From Heterobilharzia americana (lineage: Eukaryota > Platyhelminthes > Trematoda > Strigeidida > Schistosomatidae): 64,000 nt of DNA. Shown piece after piece: positions 1-10,169 of the stretch (positions within the stretch are counted from its first letter, which is position 1; every line of letters starts with the position of its first letter). The stretch lies in assembly GCA_944470555.2 (NCBI GenBank), contig OX104127.1, forward strand, positions 53,786,140 through 53,850,139. The letters run 5' to 3'. A program made the translations under genes and the position numbers. Under the pieces are notes generated by a model. The model searched no databases and had not been told where the DNA came from. It saw only the letters and a list, made by a program, of their open reading frames with translations.

Positions 1-786
1 TGTATGTATGTATGTATGTATGTATGTATGTATGTATGTATGTATGTATGTATGTATGTATGTATGTATGTATGTATGTATGTATGTATGTATGTATGTA
101 TGTATGTATGTATGTATGTATGTATGTATGTATGTATGTATGTATGTATGTATGTATGTATGTATGTATGTATGTATGTATGTATGTATGTATGTATGTA
201 TGTATGTATGTATGTATGTATGTATGTATGTATGTATGTATGTATGTATGTATGTATGTATGTATGTATGTATGTATGTATGTATGTATGTATGTATGTA
301 TGTATGTATGTATGTATGTATGTATGTATGTATGTATGTATGTATGTATGTATGTATGTATGTATGTATGTATGTATGTATGTATGTATGTATGTATGTA
401 TGTATGTATGTATGTATGTATGTATGTATGTATGTATGTATGTATGTATGTATGTATGTATGTATGTATGTATGTATGTATGTATGTATGTATGTATGTA
501 TGTATGTATGTATGTATGTATGTATGTATGTATGTATGTATGTATGTATGTATGTATGTATGTATGTATGTATGTATGTATGTATGTATGTATGTATGTA
601 TGTATGTATGTATGTATGTATGTATGTATGTATGTATGTATGTATGTATGTATGTATGTATGTATGTATGTATGTATGTATGTATGTATGTATGTATGTA
701 TGTATGTATGTATGTATGTATGTATGTATGTATGTATGTATGTATGTATGTATGTATGTATGTATGTATGTATGTATGTATGTATG

Positions 787-790
<4 letters not shown>
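1..790. repeat. (TGTA)n tetranucleotide microsatellite
   Basis: A perfect run of TGTA units, about 197 copies, starts at the window edge and so may extend further upstream. Because the unit is four bases with no stop in any forward frame, it reads as an open Met-Tyr-Val-Cys repeat in all three frames. This is a property of the repeat and not evidence of a gene. A perfect array this long could be partly an assembly estimate. Confidence 0.98.

Positions 791-819
<29 letters not shown>
790..819. repeat. (TA)n dinucleotide run
   Basis: About 15 TA units follow the TGTA array directly, forming a compound microsatellite. Confidence 0.97.
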
Positions 820-822
<3 letters not shown>

Positions 823-844
823 GTAGTAACTTACCGTTTAAAGA

Positions 845-985
845 TATCGATGATGGGTAGTGGTTGGCACTGAAATGAAGGACATGCGTTTCGTCCTGTC
901 GTCTAGTGAGTGATGTTCTTCCCGTTAAAATTTGAAACTAGGGCCGACTACTTCAAACATCAGAGTGTTATCCATCGATAATATC
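845..985 (-). mobile_element. Sm-alpha-type SINE remnant, ribozyme region deleted
   Basis: The minus strand matches the better-preserved SINE at 44313-44510 in order: the segment complementary to GTTATCCAT, the region with the cgtttcgtcct block, and the end near gatgggtagtgg. The stretch that would carry the hammerhead CTGANGA core is missing between cgtcctgt and the gagtgatgtt block. It is a degraded copy. Confidence 0.6.
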
Positions 986-1120
986 AAAAGTGAAGAGGGA
1001 TTCACACATGAGCTCATATATGAATAGTAGCCCATCGATTCAATCCAACTAACGACGGAAAATTACTAGCTATGACATCAAGAATATCATGTGATACCTA
1101 TCACACAAGGAATGACTATC

Positions 1121-1285
1121 ATGGCTCACTGGCCTAGTGGATAACGCTCTGGTGTCCGAGTTTTAGTCAGAATAACATCACTCACTGAGAAGCGGGCACA
1201 TCCAACTGACGAGCCTCAGATAAAAAGAAACGTCCGTCTTGGTTTCTACTGCTAGCCACTATCTGTGATTATTATCATAATGATG
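1121..1285 (+). mobile_element. Sm-alpha-type SINE with degraded hammerhead
   Basis: A tRNA-like head (ggctcactggcctagtgga) is followed by the hammerhead segment. The core CTGACGA is at 1206-1212, GAAAC at 1227-1231 and a GTC triplet at 1236-1238. The stem I halves tccaa and ttggt still pair. Stem II (gcct with no GGAC partner) is lost, so activity is unlikely. Confidence 0.65.
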
Positions 1286-1299
1286 GGTCAATTTATGTA

Positions 1300-1500
1300 A
1301 CACATGTACAAGCCAACTTAGTCCATTGTAGTTCACAAACTCACTAAACTGACTCGTCTCACTTGCCTAGTACTCTATATCTAACCTAGAAATTGTTAAT
1401 CTTTTAGCTCTGTGATATGCGAACAATGTGAAATAGGTATCTATAGTCAAAAATATGTGACTGCTTCATATCTCCGACCTTCAGTGATCATATCGCATAA
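1300..1500 (-). mobile_element. CR1-like retrotransposon remnant
   Basis: The text from caagccaacttagtcc through cacttgcctagtac resembles 48110-48240 and, more loosely, 13130-13250, which belong to CR1-like copies in the same orientation. No reading frame survives. The assignment rests only on resemblance within this window. Confidence 0.4.
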
Positions 1501-2535
1501 CCATAAGAGTGAGCCCGGAGAATTTCTGTGTGGTATATGCCTCATTTGAGTGATATTCCAACATAACTCAAGTTTTCTAGTATCAAAGACCTTGAAAATA
1601 TCAACGATAAATTTTCATTAGTAGCCAACCCAGCAGAACTGACGTCATATTCAAAATAAAGGAAGTGGTCAATGTTATTGCACTACTTGATTCCCTATAA
1701 TCCCCAAATAAGAGTCAGCACAGATTTTTTTCTGTGGCGACATCTTCCATCGGTAAAGTTCAGAACGCGCGTCAATCATAAAAACATTTTCTCCTGAAGT
1801 ATTTTGGATACCTATATCAAGAATAGAGCGAAGACAGCAAATAAACGTTTATCAGAGTAAATTTAAACGCTTGATATTGTCCTAATAAGTGAAATTTTTA
1901 GATTGATTGTTATCAATCAACCCTTTTTTAAGAACTTTAAATAGAATATACAATTGTGGAGTAATAATAGGTCCTGGAACACTGATGGACTCGATAAGAT
2001 CTTATCTAACAACAAAAGTACTTCATAGTTACACCTGAATCACGTTCAAAGTGAGGTGGACGGTTTTCTCTAGTTTTCATGTTCAGATTCATATTTTAGC
2101 TATTCTTCTCTCAGTTGTTTTTAAGTAATCAACAGGCATCGACAGGATTTTATCATCAAACGTATTGTCTTTTACAAGATGTTTTCCACTTCAGGAGATA
2201 GATAAGTCGCTGTGTCGATACTGTCTAAGTAAAGATGATCCATATGAATGAAAGAAGTATTCAATAAAGCAATGAAATCTGTGAATTATGTTTCGGTTAT
2301 TGAAACAGACCATATATTTTTCTAAAACAGAATTCCGATGTTTGTCTTCCAAGGGAGAAAAAGCCAATTCATGAAGCTGGAGGAATGATTGTCTTGACAG
2401 ATTTTCCACTGGAGAGTAATCGTTTTAATGCTTCCAAGTCCTAAGTGCTGTCCGAACTCTATTGACCATTCCGGAATGTGACCATCAAGCTAGTAGATTC
2501 ATCATTTTGGACGGAAGTAGTTGACAGGAAGCTCT
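1501..2535. other. No recognisable gene or repeat
   Basis: AT-rich non-coding sequence. A 72-codon minus-strand frame at 2191-2409 has no recognisable motif and no splice or family support. I see nothing else here. Confidence 0.5.
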
Positions 2536-2539
2536 GAAT

Positions 2540-3120
2540 TTAAGTTTTGTGTTTGTCGGCACGCGTCAACAAGGCTCATCTGCAACCTCAAGGGTTCCGA
2601 TGTACCCTGTGAGATTATTTTCTAATTTCAACGTAGTATCCACCGCGAATTGACATCATCTGTAGAATCTTTGGAAACTTGGGAGCACTGGCCACCTGTT
2701 TCGTCCTAGTTACGAGACTGCTCATCAATACGAACCCACGGCCCTGCTAGGGGGCGGACTCAAGACCTTCAAGTTTTACGGCGAGTTGGTTAACCATTCA
2801 GCCGGTGGGTTGGAGTTCAATGCTCTACAGTTTCCAAGTTTTGCCAGTTTACGATATCGCGTAACTATTATCCAACATCTTCAATTGACATCCGCTTCCC
2901 TTCCAACTGGCTTACCCCACAGGTCGTGACTTATTTCAACTTTGGGATATTCATCTGGAAGCATGCCACTAATGAGTACTATACAGTAATATATTTTAAG
3001 GCGACCAAGGATTTTAATTTTGAGGTAGTACTCATCACGGACTGACATCATTTGGAGAACTGTGGAAATCCTGGGAGTACTGAACAGCTGTTTCATCATA
3101 GTACGGGACTCCTTAGTGGC
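2540..3120 (-). mobile_element. SINE fragments (types C and B)
   Basis: 2540-2615 is a fragment of the SINE type that I call C (aggaagc, then cgtcaacaaggc, then ctgcaacctc). 2630-3120 matches the type B SINE seen better preserved at 3465-3830 and 26040-26660: gtagtattcatc, gacatcatttgg, then a tRNA-like head in reverse complement (aaccattcagccggtgggt). A second partial B copy starts near 3025. Confidence 0.6.
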
Positions 3121-3464
3121 ACATCACTTCGTGATGAATACTACCTTGTAATTCATCAATCATCAGCAATAATCAGCTAAATTATTTTAGAGTAGTAAAA
3201 CAAGTCAGTGCACATCATCTCATGACCTTCACTTTTAAAAGTAGTGTGCTGCCAATTATCTAGGTTTATATAAACAACGGCATTATTGGAAAACGTTATC
3301 TTATTAATTCTACTCTATTGCACAGTAGTTTATCTGTATTCTCTAAATAAAAGGAAGTATTAAAAGCTTTTATAGAGTTACTCTGTATGAAATATAGCAT
3401 CTTATTCGCTGCTTTCTGTACTCAAGAATTTTTTGCATCAGCTAGACATTATTATTATTATGGT

Positions 3465-3830
3465 TTCAAGTTGGTATTCATCAAGGACTGACAACAGTTG
3501 GAGGAACATTGGAAACCTGGCAGCAAATGGACAGCTACTTCCTCCTCCTCCTCCAACTAACATCTAGTTTGGAACTCCTCACCAGTGTGCACCCATCACA
3601 TCACCTCTCCCCAGGGGTCGAACCCATGACCTCAGGTTCCGTGGCTGGCAAGTTACCGTTGAGCCAATGGGTCGGAGTCCAATGCCCCGTATTTCCTACT
3701 TCTGTCAGTTCATGATATAGCACGACCTCCATTCAGTGTCGTCGTTGAGTAACTGTCCTCACGTTCGACTTGGTTGACTCCATCAGTCACGACTTCTTAT
3801 TGGAACCTGGGGAATCACCTCTCGAAGCTA
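3465..3830 (-). mobile_element. Type B tRNA-derived SINE, minus copy
   Basis: The minus strand carries a tRNA-like head: the reverse complement reads gttcgacccc for a B-box-like segment and TGGCTCAACGG for an A-box-like segment. It faces a second copy at 3864-4285, so the two form an inverted pair just upstream of the first RasGAP exon in the window. Confidence 0.7.
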
Positions 3831-3863
3831 GTCACGCAAGAGCACCTGGTGGGAATATGGACC

Positions 3864-4285
3864 ATCGGATTCCGACTCACTGGCTGGCTCAGTGGTAACG
3901 TGCTGGCCACGGGACCTGAAGGTTCTGGGTTCGATCCATGGTGGGGTGGGGTCGTGAGTGCCCACTGATGAGGAGTTCCAAACTAGATGTTAGTTGGTTG
4001 GAGGTAATCGGCAGGAAGCCCTGGACCTAGGTTTCGTGTTTTTTGGCACTCGTCAGCAAGGCGTATCTGCAACCTCGACTGAACTGATGTCCCACCCGAG
4101 ACTCGAACCTGCGTCACCCAGTGTTTTAGTCAGCGTCTTTACCACTGAGCTATTCAGGCCGCGATTGACCTCCTGTAGGACTGGCTTACATGTATTGATT
4201 GGTCATCGGAGTGCAACCAATTTCATGTTGCCTCCACGTTTCCAATGTTTCTCCAACTGATGTCAGTCCATGATGAATACCAACC
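3864..4285 (+). mobile_element. Type B SINE with pol III boxes, split by a type C SINE
   Basis: A-box TGGCTCAGTGG is at 3885-3895 and B-box GGTTCGATCC at 3928-3937, with the spacing of a tRNA-derived promoter. The body is interrupted near 3997 by a minus-strand type C SINE (B-box as gactcgaacc at 4100-4109, A-box as ccactgagcta at 4142-4152). It resumes at about 4222 and ends near 4285. Its arm 3957-3996 is complementary to 3553-3593 of the minus copy. Confidence 0.75.
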
Positions 4286-4401
4286 TGATGTCAAAAAATC
4301 CCCACAAATCTCAAACTGAATTCTTGTAATTGTATTAAATCCATTGAATGAAGTGTGTCAGTTATTCAAAAGTTCATTTTATGCTCACTTTTTACATCAA
4401 G

Positions 4402-4481
4402 GTAAAGGATCTATGATTTTTCGTGCCAACTCAACAGGATCGAAAGCAATGGAGTGTTATATAAAACTGGTGGGAACTGAT
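4402..4481 (+). CDS. RasGAP gene, exon a (arginine-finger exon)
   Basis: This 80-base exon encodes 26 residues with IFRANS followed by SKAMECYIKLVG. It matches the segment of Ras GTPase-activating proteins that inserts the catalytic arginine finger into the Ras active site. The finger is the Arg of FRANS (codon 4422-4424). In SynGAP/DAB2IP relatives this stretch reads IFRENTLATKAI. The acceptor AG is at 4400-4401 and the donor at 4482 is GTGAGT. The exon ends in phase 0 and reads straight into exon b (YLQYLL), as expected for the family. It enters in phase 2, so at least one more coding exon lies upstream. I found none in 820-4400. It is too short to appear as a long open frame and was found by family alignment and splice signals. 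Confidence 0.87.
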
Positions 4482-4827
4482 GTGAGTCATTAAGACGTAA
4501 AACAAATTTTTATTCTTATCACGTTTTCTAACTTATCAGGTGCATATATTCATTGAATTCTTATTGAAGCATTCAAAAACGCTCTGAGAAGAAAATTTTT
4601 TTCCCAATAAATCATTCCCAGCACCTGTACAGTCGCATTCATAGCAATAACAAAAAAAACATCAATCTGTTATTGGATAATGCGTCAACAATAAGTCATC
4701 AAGATAGAATATTCCAAGATGAAATAGTGGGTGGAGTGTGTAGAGTTGGAAAAAGCTTGAGTAGTCATCATGTGTATAAGGATAACAGGTATTAGATGGA
4801 TGTGATGACCAAGAGGTTGAAGAAATA

Positions 4828-5334
4828 ACAATAATAATTATTATTTTTCCCTTGGATTCCTAGTGGGACATAAGGATTCAGTAGCACTCCTCCATTGCAC
4901 TCCCTTCTCTGCAGTCTTTTCAACCTTGCGCTACTACTGACCACAAGCTTTCATTTCTTCCTTACATCATTTCCTCCATGTCACCCTCACCTTGGACGCC
5001 CAACTCGTCGTTTCCCCTTTGCATTCCACTTGATGCCCTGGCCTGGCACGTGATGTCCCCAATCAGTGTATGTCCAGTCCACTCCATCACCACTTCCTTC
5101 TGCATATTTGTTGCATGATAGGTTCATGGTTGGTTCGTTCCCAGATTTCCTTGTTGCTTATTCTTTCTGGCCATCTGATGTTCGGTATCGGGTGAGCGTA
5201 GACGGCAGCTGTGGATGAATGCCTATAGTTTGTTGGAAGTGGTTTTCTTGACGCACCAACTTTCTGAAGCATATAGCAGTAGTGATCTGACATTAGTGTT
5301 GATAATCCACATCTTGTTCTTCGTGCTGAGTGCA
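4828..5334 (-). mobile_element. SR2/RTE-type retrotransposon, 5'-truncated, inserted in foldback arm
   Basis: The minus strand carries the 3' end of the RTE reading frame (ERTNHEPIMQQICRRKW and NIRWPERISNKE) and ends in an AAT-rich tail at 4828. A 12-base target duplication, GTTGAAGAAATA, lies at 4816-4827 and 5335-5346. That shows one target-primed insertion into the left arm of the foldback element. The frame is broken. This copy lacks the GGCT array found in other copies. Confidence 0.85.
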
Positions 5335-6494
5335 GTTGAAGAAATAATAAACAGGTCAAAATTAATGATACTAATTATCATCAATAATCGGAGTAGAGAA
5401 TGATGAAAATTTGAATGAAAGATAGGAGCCAACATATTCAGATATCAGAAAGTAAACCGTAAAGCAAAAATAAAAAGTAATGATGATCAGTCATTAAGAT
5501 TAAGACGAATACTGAAGCAGTAAAGAAACTCAAGAAAGGATTATGGCCATGGTAAAATAAGAGGATGAACGTGCCTCTTCTGTACTCAGATGTCCGACTT
5601 TAATCGTTAGATTGCCAACGTTTTTGCTATGCACAAGAGATGAATCCGTAATCCCTTCGAGCCGTTTGGCTTAACTTTGTACATGATTTTGAAAGAGGAC
5701 TTTATGGAAACGATATAACCAAGTATTGGTCAAGTGGTTCAAGATGGAACTATTGCTTTACTTGCATTCTTCTCTGAATAGTGAAACAAGATAATGCTTG
5801 GAGATGCATTTAGAAAGACTGCTTTTCTCAGTCTATAATACGAGATCTACAGGACCACGTAAACTGATAGACACACATGAATATGCTTCAAAGAGGTAGT
5901 TGGTTCTTCACACTTCTTTGAACCAACTGTTGACTGGACAAGGCCATTCGCATTTTAGCAAAATAGAATGTTTTCTGAAAACTCTGACTCGTCACTTATA
6001 TATACCAGCCTGAACTCTGCTTACGGAAGACGTACGTCCATTCTCTTATTTTACCGTGGTCATAATCCTTTTCTGAGTTTCTTTATTGCTTCAATGTACA
6101 TCTTACTCTTACTGACTGATTATCACTACTTTCTATCTTTACGATTTACTTTCTGACATCTAAACATGTTGGCTCCAATCTTCGGTTGACGTTTACTACC
6201 CGTCACACTTCTCTCGCCCGAATCTAACTAAGGCGGAAAAAAGAAATAGGGAATAAAAAATGACTGGCTGTTCAAAAGGTAATGTGTAGCCAAGATGCAT
6301 TCCTATTGGACTAGAACAATTATTTGTAGGAATTTGATTAGCTGAGCCCAGATAAACTATCTGCATTTAGATTGGCTTAGAAAATTATCTTCACTTGTCA
6401 CACTAAATCTCTTTTAACAAAGGAATCACCATCAGGTTAAGATTAAATCCAGAACTAATGAAAGACTTGTAGAGAATTTTATTCTGTTGCTATA

Positions 6495-6790
6495 CAGGGC
6501 TGAATTGCTCGACCTCTGTTGGTAGATGGGCCCTTATGCGGATGCCTTGATACCGCTGCTTATTCATGATGTTACGTTGATCTTGGTGACTAGTAGAGGA
6601 ATCCAGAACTAGCGTTTTGGCCTATTTGTGACTCAGCTTAGTGGATAACACTCTGGCGTTTGGAGCTAAGGGTACTGGGTTCGGTCCACAATGAGAACAT
6701 CACTCACCGAAGTGCAGGTACAACCAGCTGACGAGTCCCAAGTAAGACAAAACGCACTTCCTGGATGTATTGAGTGTAATTTATAACTGT
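6495..6790 (+). mobile_element. Sm-alpha-type SINE, hammerhead core mutated
   Basis: The tail segment (cctctgttggtagatggg) is followed by a tRNA-like head with A-box-like cagcttagtgga and B-box-like gggttcggtcc. The hammerhead region follows: CTGACGA at 6728-6734 is intact, but the usual GACGAAAC reads gacaaaac, so the conserved G before AAA is lost. Confidence 0.7.
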
Positions 6791-6855
6791 AAATGAAAAC
6801 AAACGGAACTGACCTTCTTGTCACTACACCTTCTATTGACCGGCGTCCACTAACC

Positions 6856-7134
6856 TTAAAATAAACAAACTTGACCTTGCAAATATGAATCTCGCACTAC
6901 GTAGTGCTTGTACATGTGCTTCTCATACTCCTTTAGGGAGTCCTTCAGAAACTCTAAAGACGGAAACGCGGCGTGGCAAAAAACTTCCATAAAGATTGAT
7001 TCATTTTCGGTTACTACACTATGGATAGTGTCGTCGCTCATCATGGAAATAAAGCAACCCTTTCCCAGTTTACTATGTTTTACCATACCTTTCGATTTCG
7101 TGTAACCAGTCACTTGGGATGTCTCCTCATCCAT
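6856..7134 (-). CDS. Hypothetical 92-residue ORF inside the unclassified insertion
   Basis: An uninterrupted minus-strand frame starts with ATG after about 90 bases of leader within the insertion. It begins MDEETSQVTGYTKSK and ends YLQGQVCLF. I recognise no domain, signal peptide or membrane span. Its composition (Lys/Glu-rich, no low complexity) looks more protein-like than other short frames nearby, and it lies wholly within a TSD-flanked insertion. It could be a captured gene fragment, a small element protein or chance. No function is assigned. Confidence 0.25.
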   Translation of the reverse strand: MDEETSQVTGYTKSKGMVKHSKLGKGCFISMMSDDTIHSVVTENESIFMEVFCHAAFPSLEFLKDSLKEYEKHMYKHYVVRDSYLQGQVCLF

Positions 7135-7799
7135 TTTGATTCAACCATAGGTGACACGGAGTGAGCCGGGATATGCAGAAAATAACGCTTACAAAATATT
7201 ACTAACCATGGACCAAATGTTGGCTCTGGTCTTTCATTAAAATTCTCACCATTCTCTACTCCGATTATTGATTATAATTGGTATCATTATTTTTAACCTG
7301 TTTATTTATTTCTTCAACCTCTTGGTCATCACATCCATCTACTACCTGTTATCCTTATACACATGATGACTACTCAAGCTTTTTCCAACTCTACACACTC
7401 CACCCACTATTTCATCTTAGAATATTCCATCTTGATGACTTATCGTTAACGTATTTATTATCCAATAACAGATTGATGTTTTTTTTGTTATTGCTATGAA
7501 TGCGACTGTACAGGTGTTGGAAATGATTCATTGGAAGGAAACTATTCTTCACTGAGCTACTTTGTGTCATTGAATTCTAGTAAATAATCACCTCCCTATG
7601 TCCCACTTTTAAGGGACTCGACGGAAAATGTAATCATTCAAATACTGTCTTGTTCATATATTTTCTCTGCAGGTATATCGATTCAATGAGGCACCTTGCA
7701 GTCTAGGCAGAATTAGGAGCTGTTGTTCTCTTCTACACTTGATAGAGATATGCTATTCTTTACGTCTATCATTCGATTTCGTACTAAACTGGTATAATC

Positions 7800-8548
7800 T
7801 ATCAACGGGAGAAGCTTAAAGGAAGTAGTCTCTTTCACCTACACCTAACTGGGCAAGGCAGCACCGTTTCAACTACAGGTGGCACAGGCACAGACGACGA
7901 TGTCAAAATCAGAATGGGAAAAGCAAGACAGGCGTTCATTAGCCTGAAACCAGTGTCGAGATCTCCTCCACTCCACTCACCATAAAGCCTGAACAACATC
8001 CGGATTTTCAACACCAATTCAGTCAAGTAAGTCAGTGCTTCAATGTGATGGTTGAAAGACTTGGCGCGTCAGAAAAAGCATTTCCAACAACCTACAGACA
8101 TTCATCAACAACTGACTACGCTCGCTCGTTACTGAAGCTCAGATGGTCAGAATAATAAGAATAAGCAACAAGGAACTCTGGCTGGCTAGCAACGAACCAA
8201 AGAAGAAAGAAGCTATCGCTGAACAAATATGCAGTGGAAGGAAGTGGAGATGGATTGGAATGGAATGGGGTGGGTTGGGTTGGGCATGCACTGAGAAGAC
8301 CGAATGGGGACATCACGTGCCAGGCCAGGCACTTGAATGGAATCGAGATGGGAAGCGACGAGTTGGGTGTCTGAGGTGAGGGTGACATGGAGGAGATGGT
8401 GTGAGGAGGAGGTGAGAGGTTGTGGGGTGTCGTAGAGCCAGGTTGAAAAGATTGTGGAGAAGAGAAGAGAGTGTAATGGAGACGTGCTAGTGAAGGTGTA
8501 TGTTTTATTAGGAACCCAAGGGACAAATAAATAATAATAATAATAATC
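7800..8548 (+). mobile_element. SR2/RTE-type retrotransposon, 5'-truncated
   Basis: It starts within the conserved block FTYLGS...GTDDDVK (here ttcacctacacctaactggg) and ends in gaacccaagggacaaataa with an AAT tail at 8528-8548. The GGCT site is short here (ctggctggctagc at 8179-8191), giving a near-ancestral state. The coding frame is broken. It lies immediately against a PLE reverse-transcriptase fragment on the minus strand and appears to have landed in it. Confidence 0.8.
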
Positions 8549-8655
8549 CCAATACTCGATCCATTAGCAACAATACGGTCACATATGTAACGTATTGTCT
8601 CATTCAATGGAACGCTTGTAAATAATGAGACCACATCTAAAGAGAACATAATTTT

Positions 8656-9010
8656 TGTTAGCCACTACCCATCATTACCATACATCATTAAAAACACAGG
8701 CAATATCAAGGGATCCGCATAGGAGCCCATATGCAAACAGAGACTGATCAATTCGGTCCAGTCAACGACGGTGTAATGCAAGCAGCAACACTAAAACTAT
8801 ACTCATCTCACAGGCACTGGTTGCCATGGCTTAGTGGTGTAATGGATAACGATCTGGTGTTTGAAGCTATCGCTTCCGAGTCAGAATCCCGGTAGCGACA
8901 ACATCACTCACTGGGAGGCAGATACATCCAGCTGACGAGTCCCAAGTAAGATGAAATGAGCGTCTCGGATTCCATTGTTAGCCACTACCTGTCATTACTA
9001 TACATAACTT
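8656..9010 (+). mobile_element. Complete-looking Sm-alpha SINE inside a PLE
   Basis: The order is a tail segment (agcccatatgc, caattcggtccagtcaacgac at 8730-8770), a tRNA-like head (ggcttagtggtgtaatggata at 8827-8847) and a hammerhead segment ending in gttagccactacctgtcattac. The flanking PLE sequence resumes on both sides, so it is an insertion. Confidence 0.75.
8923..8972 (+). ncRNA. Hammerhead ribozyme motif, type I, core intact
   Basis: The core CTGACGA is at 8932-8938, GAAA at 8953-8956 and the cleavage triplet GTC at 8962-8964. Stem I pairs atccag with tcggat (four Watson-Crick pairs and one G-U). Stem II pairs gtcc with agat (three of four). Stem III is the very short two-pair kind typical of Sm-alpha hammerheads. 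All conserved core bases that I can check are present, so self-cleavage is possible though not shown. Confidence 0.55.
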
Positions 9011-9774
9011 ACATTATCAATAAAATTGACAAAATCAAAAGAGTCACAAATTGTATGAAGTAAGACTTGCCTTCTTCTAGGCTCCAAGATTTTGACTAAC
9101 CACTGGGCAATGCGATGATAAGGTGATCCTGTTATATTCAGAATAGATCATAAAGGTGTGCACTTTTGTCAGTCTGTACAGTCAGGGGATATTTAACCCA
9201 TATAGTCGTAAGGATTCGAATAATTTGGAATTCATAAAAGAACCGGTTATTTATTCTCCATGGATGTCGGTTAAGCGTTTTTCAGTTTAATCCGCCTTAT
9301 TTTTCTTGCTGATGGGTTTTATAAACTTTGTTTCATCAGACAGGATAGATAACATTTTATCTATGCATTCTTAGCAATTCATCAATAAAACACCTATCCC
9401 CTTGTCAGGATGTACCATTGTAATCTCCTTCTTTTTCCTCATTTCTTTCACCTCTTTCCAGTGTTTCTTAATTAATATGGATTGACCATTTAGCTTTGTA
9501 CTGATAAACTTATGAAAACTGTCAAGAATTTTTGGCTTGATGTGTTCCAGTTACTCTTCGGATGTAGGTATCAAGCCATGAATATGACTTATGAGGTGTT
9601 CAAACTACACTTGTGTATGAAGTTTGCTGATGCTTGGAAATTTAGTACGAAATTTAGGATAGTCCTTCTAGTTGAACTATCGACAGTCAAAACATATTCC
9701 TTTGGTTTGCCTGGGAACCGTCTTGTAGTAGGTGTAGTTGCTTTCAAAATGTTTGATAATTCGAACTTAGTCAT

Positions 9775-10158
9775 CATCATCATCATCATTATCATTATCA
9801 ACATAGGACCAGGCATTACTGCGTAACGCTCCGAGTTGCCACACATCATATCAGCACATCAAGTAAAAAGGTAGTGAGGTGAAGGATGAAGAGGAGTGAC
9901 AAAATGGTGAGATTCGGTATAGCGTTGTTAAGGTGAGGATAATGTGTGTATACATCTGCGCCACTGACATCGGTTCTGAGCCATGTGATCACCTAGGGTC
10001 TCCAACCACTGCTTCGTCTTGTCCCACGGACACCAACCACCTAGTCGGCATCACCCTACATGGCTCAAACCAACAGTCAGCGACTTCATACATTGGTGCC
10101 ATGTTTTAGTCTGGCCACCTCGGCCCTTTTTCCAGCCTGGACCTACTTCGGCCAACCC
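9775..10158 (-). mobile_element. CR1-like retrotransposon, 3' fragment with target duplication
   Basis: The minus strand ends in a GAT/GATAAT-type tail (9771-9800 on the plus strand as tcatcatcatc). AACTTAGTCAT is duplicated at 9764-9774 and 10159-10169. It matches the copies at 12700-13140 and 51950-52190. It is strongly 5'-truncated and inserted into the PLE. Confidence 0.8.
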
Positions 10159-10169
10159 AACTTAGTCAT

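Larger units (their letters stand above)
6176..7216 (-). mobile_element. Unclassified 1.04-kb insertion with 10-base target duplication
   Basis: The right arm of the foldback element is interrupted here. ATGTTGGCTC occurs at 6166-6175 and again at 7217-7226, as expected for a target duplication. The insertion holds a Sm-alpha SINE and a 92-codon minus-strand open frame. Its ends show no obvious terminal inverted repeat and no poly(A) or AAT tail, so I cannot place it in a class. Confidence 0.6.
4604..7534. mobile_element. Foldback (long-TIR) transposon, split by two insertions
   Basis: The left arm is 4604-4827 plus 5335-5597 and the right arm 6012-6175 plus 7217-7534. They are inverted copies of about 480 bases with obvious high similarity: for example cctgtacagtcgcattcat at the left end has its complement at 7497-7515, and the block around caataatcggagtagagaatg at 5382-5402 has its complement at 7250-7270. 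Without the two insertions the element is about 1.4 kb, with a non-coding centre at 5598-6011. No transposase is visible, so it would be non-autonomous. The outer target duplication is not clear. Confidence 0.8.
8549..9774 (-). pseudogene. Penelope-like element, reverse transcriptase N-terminal half
   Basis: Minus-strand translation in pieces matches PLE reverse transcriptases. Read 5' to 3' it shows an N-terminal part ending FVLNFQASANFI (9620-9750), then KEITMVHPDKGIGVLLMN and IDKMLSILSDETKFI (9300-9450), and a stretch equivalent to the TGSPYHRIAQWL block (9040-9140). Last is LDVVSLFTSVPLNETI (8595-8650), which is RT motif A with its metal-binding Asp. The copy is broken by frameshifts, by a Sm-alpha SINE at 8656-9010, by an SR2 copy at its 3' side and by a CR1-like copy at 9775. 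Confidence 0.75.

Noticed and set aside
4..873. Three overlapping long open frames of Met-Tyr-Val-Cys repeats
   Set aside because: They are the translation of the TGTA microsatellite in three frames, with no other coding evidence.
3885..3937. tRNA genes (also 26174-26226, 23976-24031, 22806-22860)
   Set aside because: A and B boxes are present, but acceptor stems do not pair, and each is embedded in a dispersed repeat. These are SINE promoters.
820..4400. Upstream RasGAP exons (C2 domain, start of GAP domain)
   Set aside because: I looked for the LCAVLEP and KEEVA-type blocks on the plus strand and found none. The region is repeats and unassigned sequence.
8116..8649. A 177-codon minus-strand frame beginning with a convincing LDVVSLFTSVPLNET motif
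   Set aside because: Only the first ~30 codons are PLE reverse transcriptase. The rest is antisense SR2 sequence, so it is a chance fusion at an insertion border.
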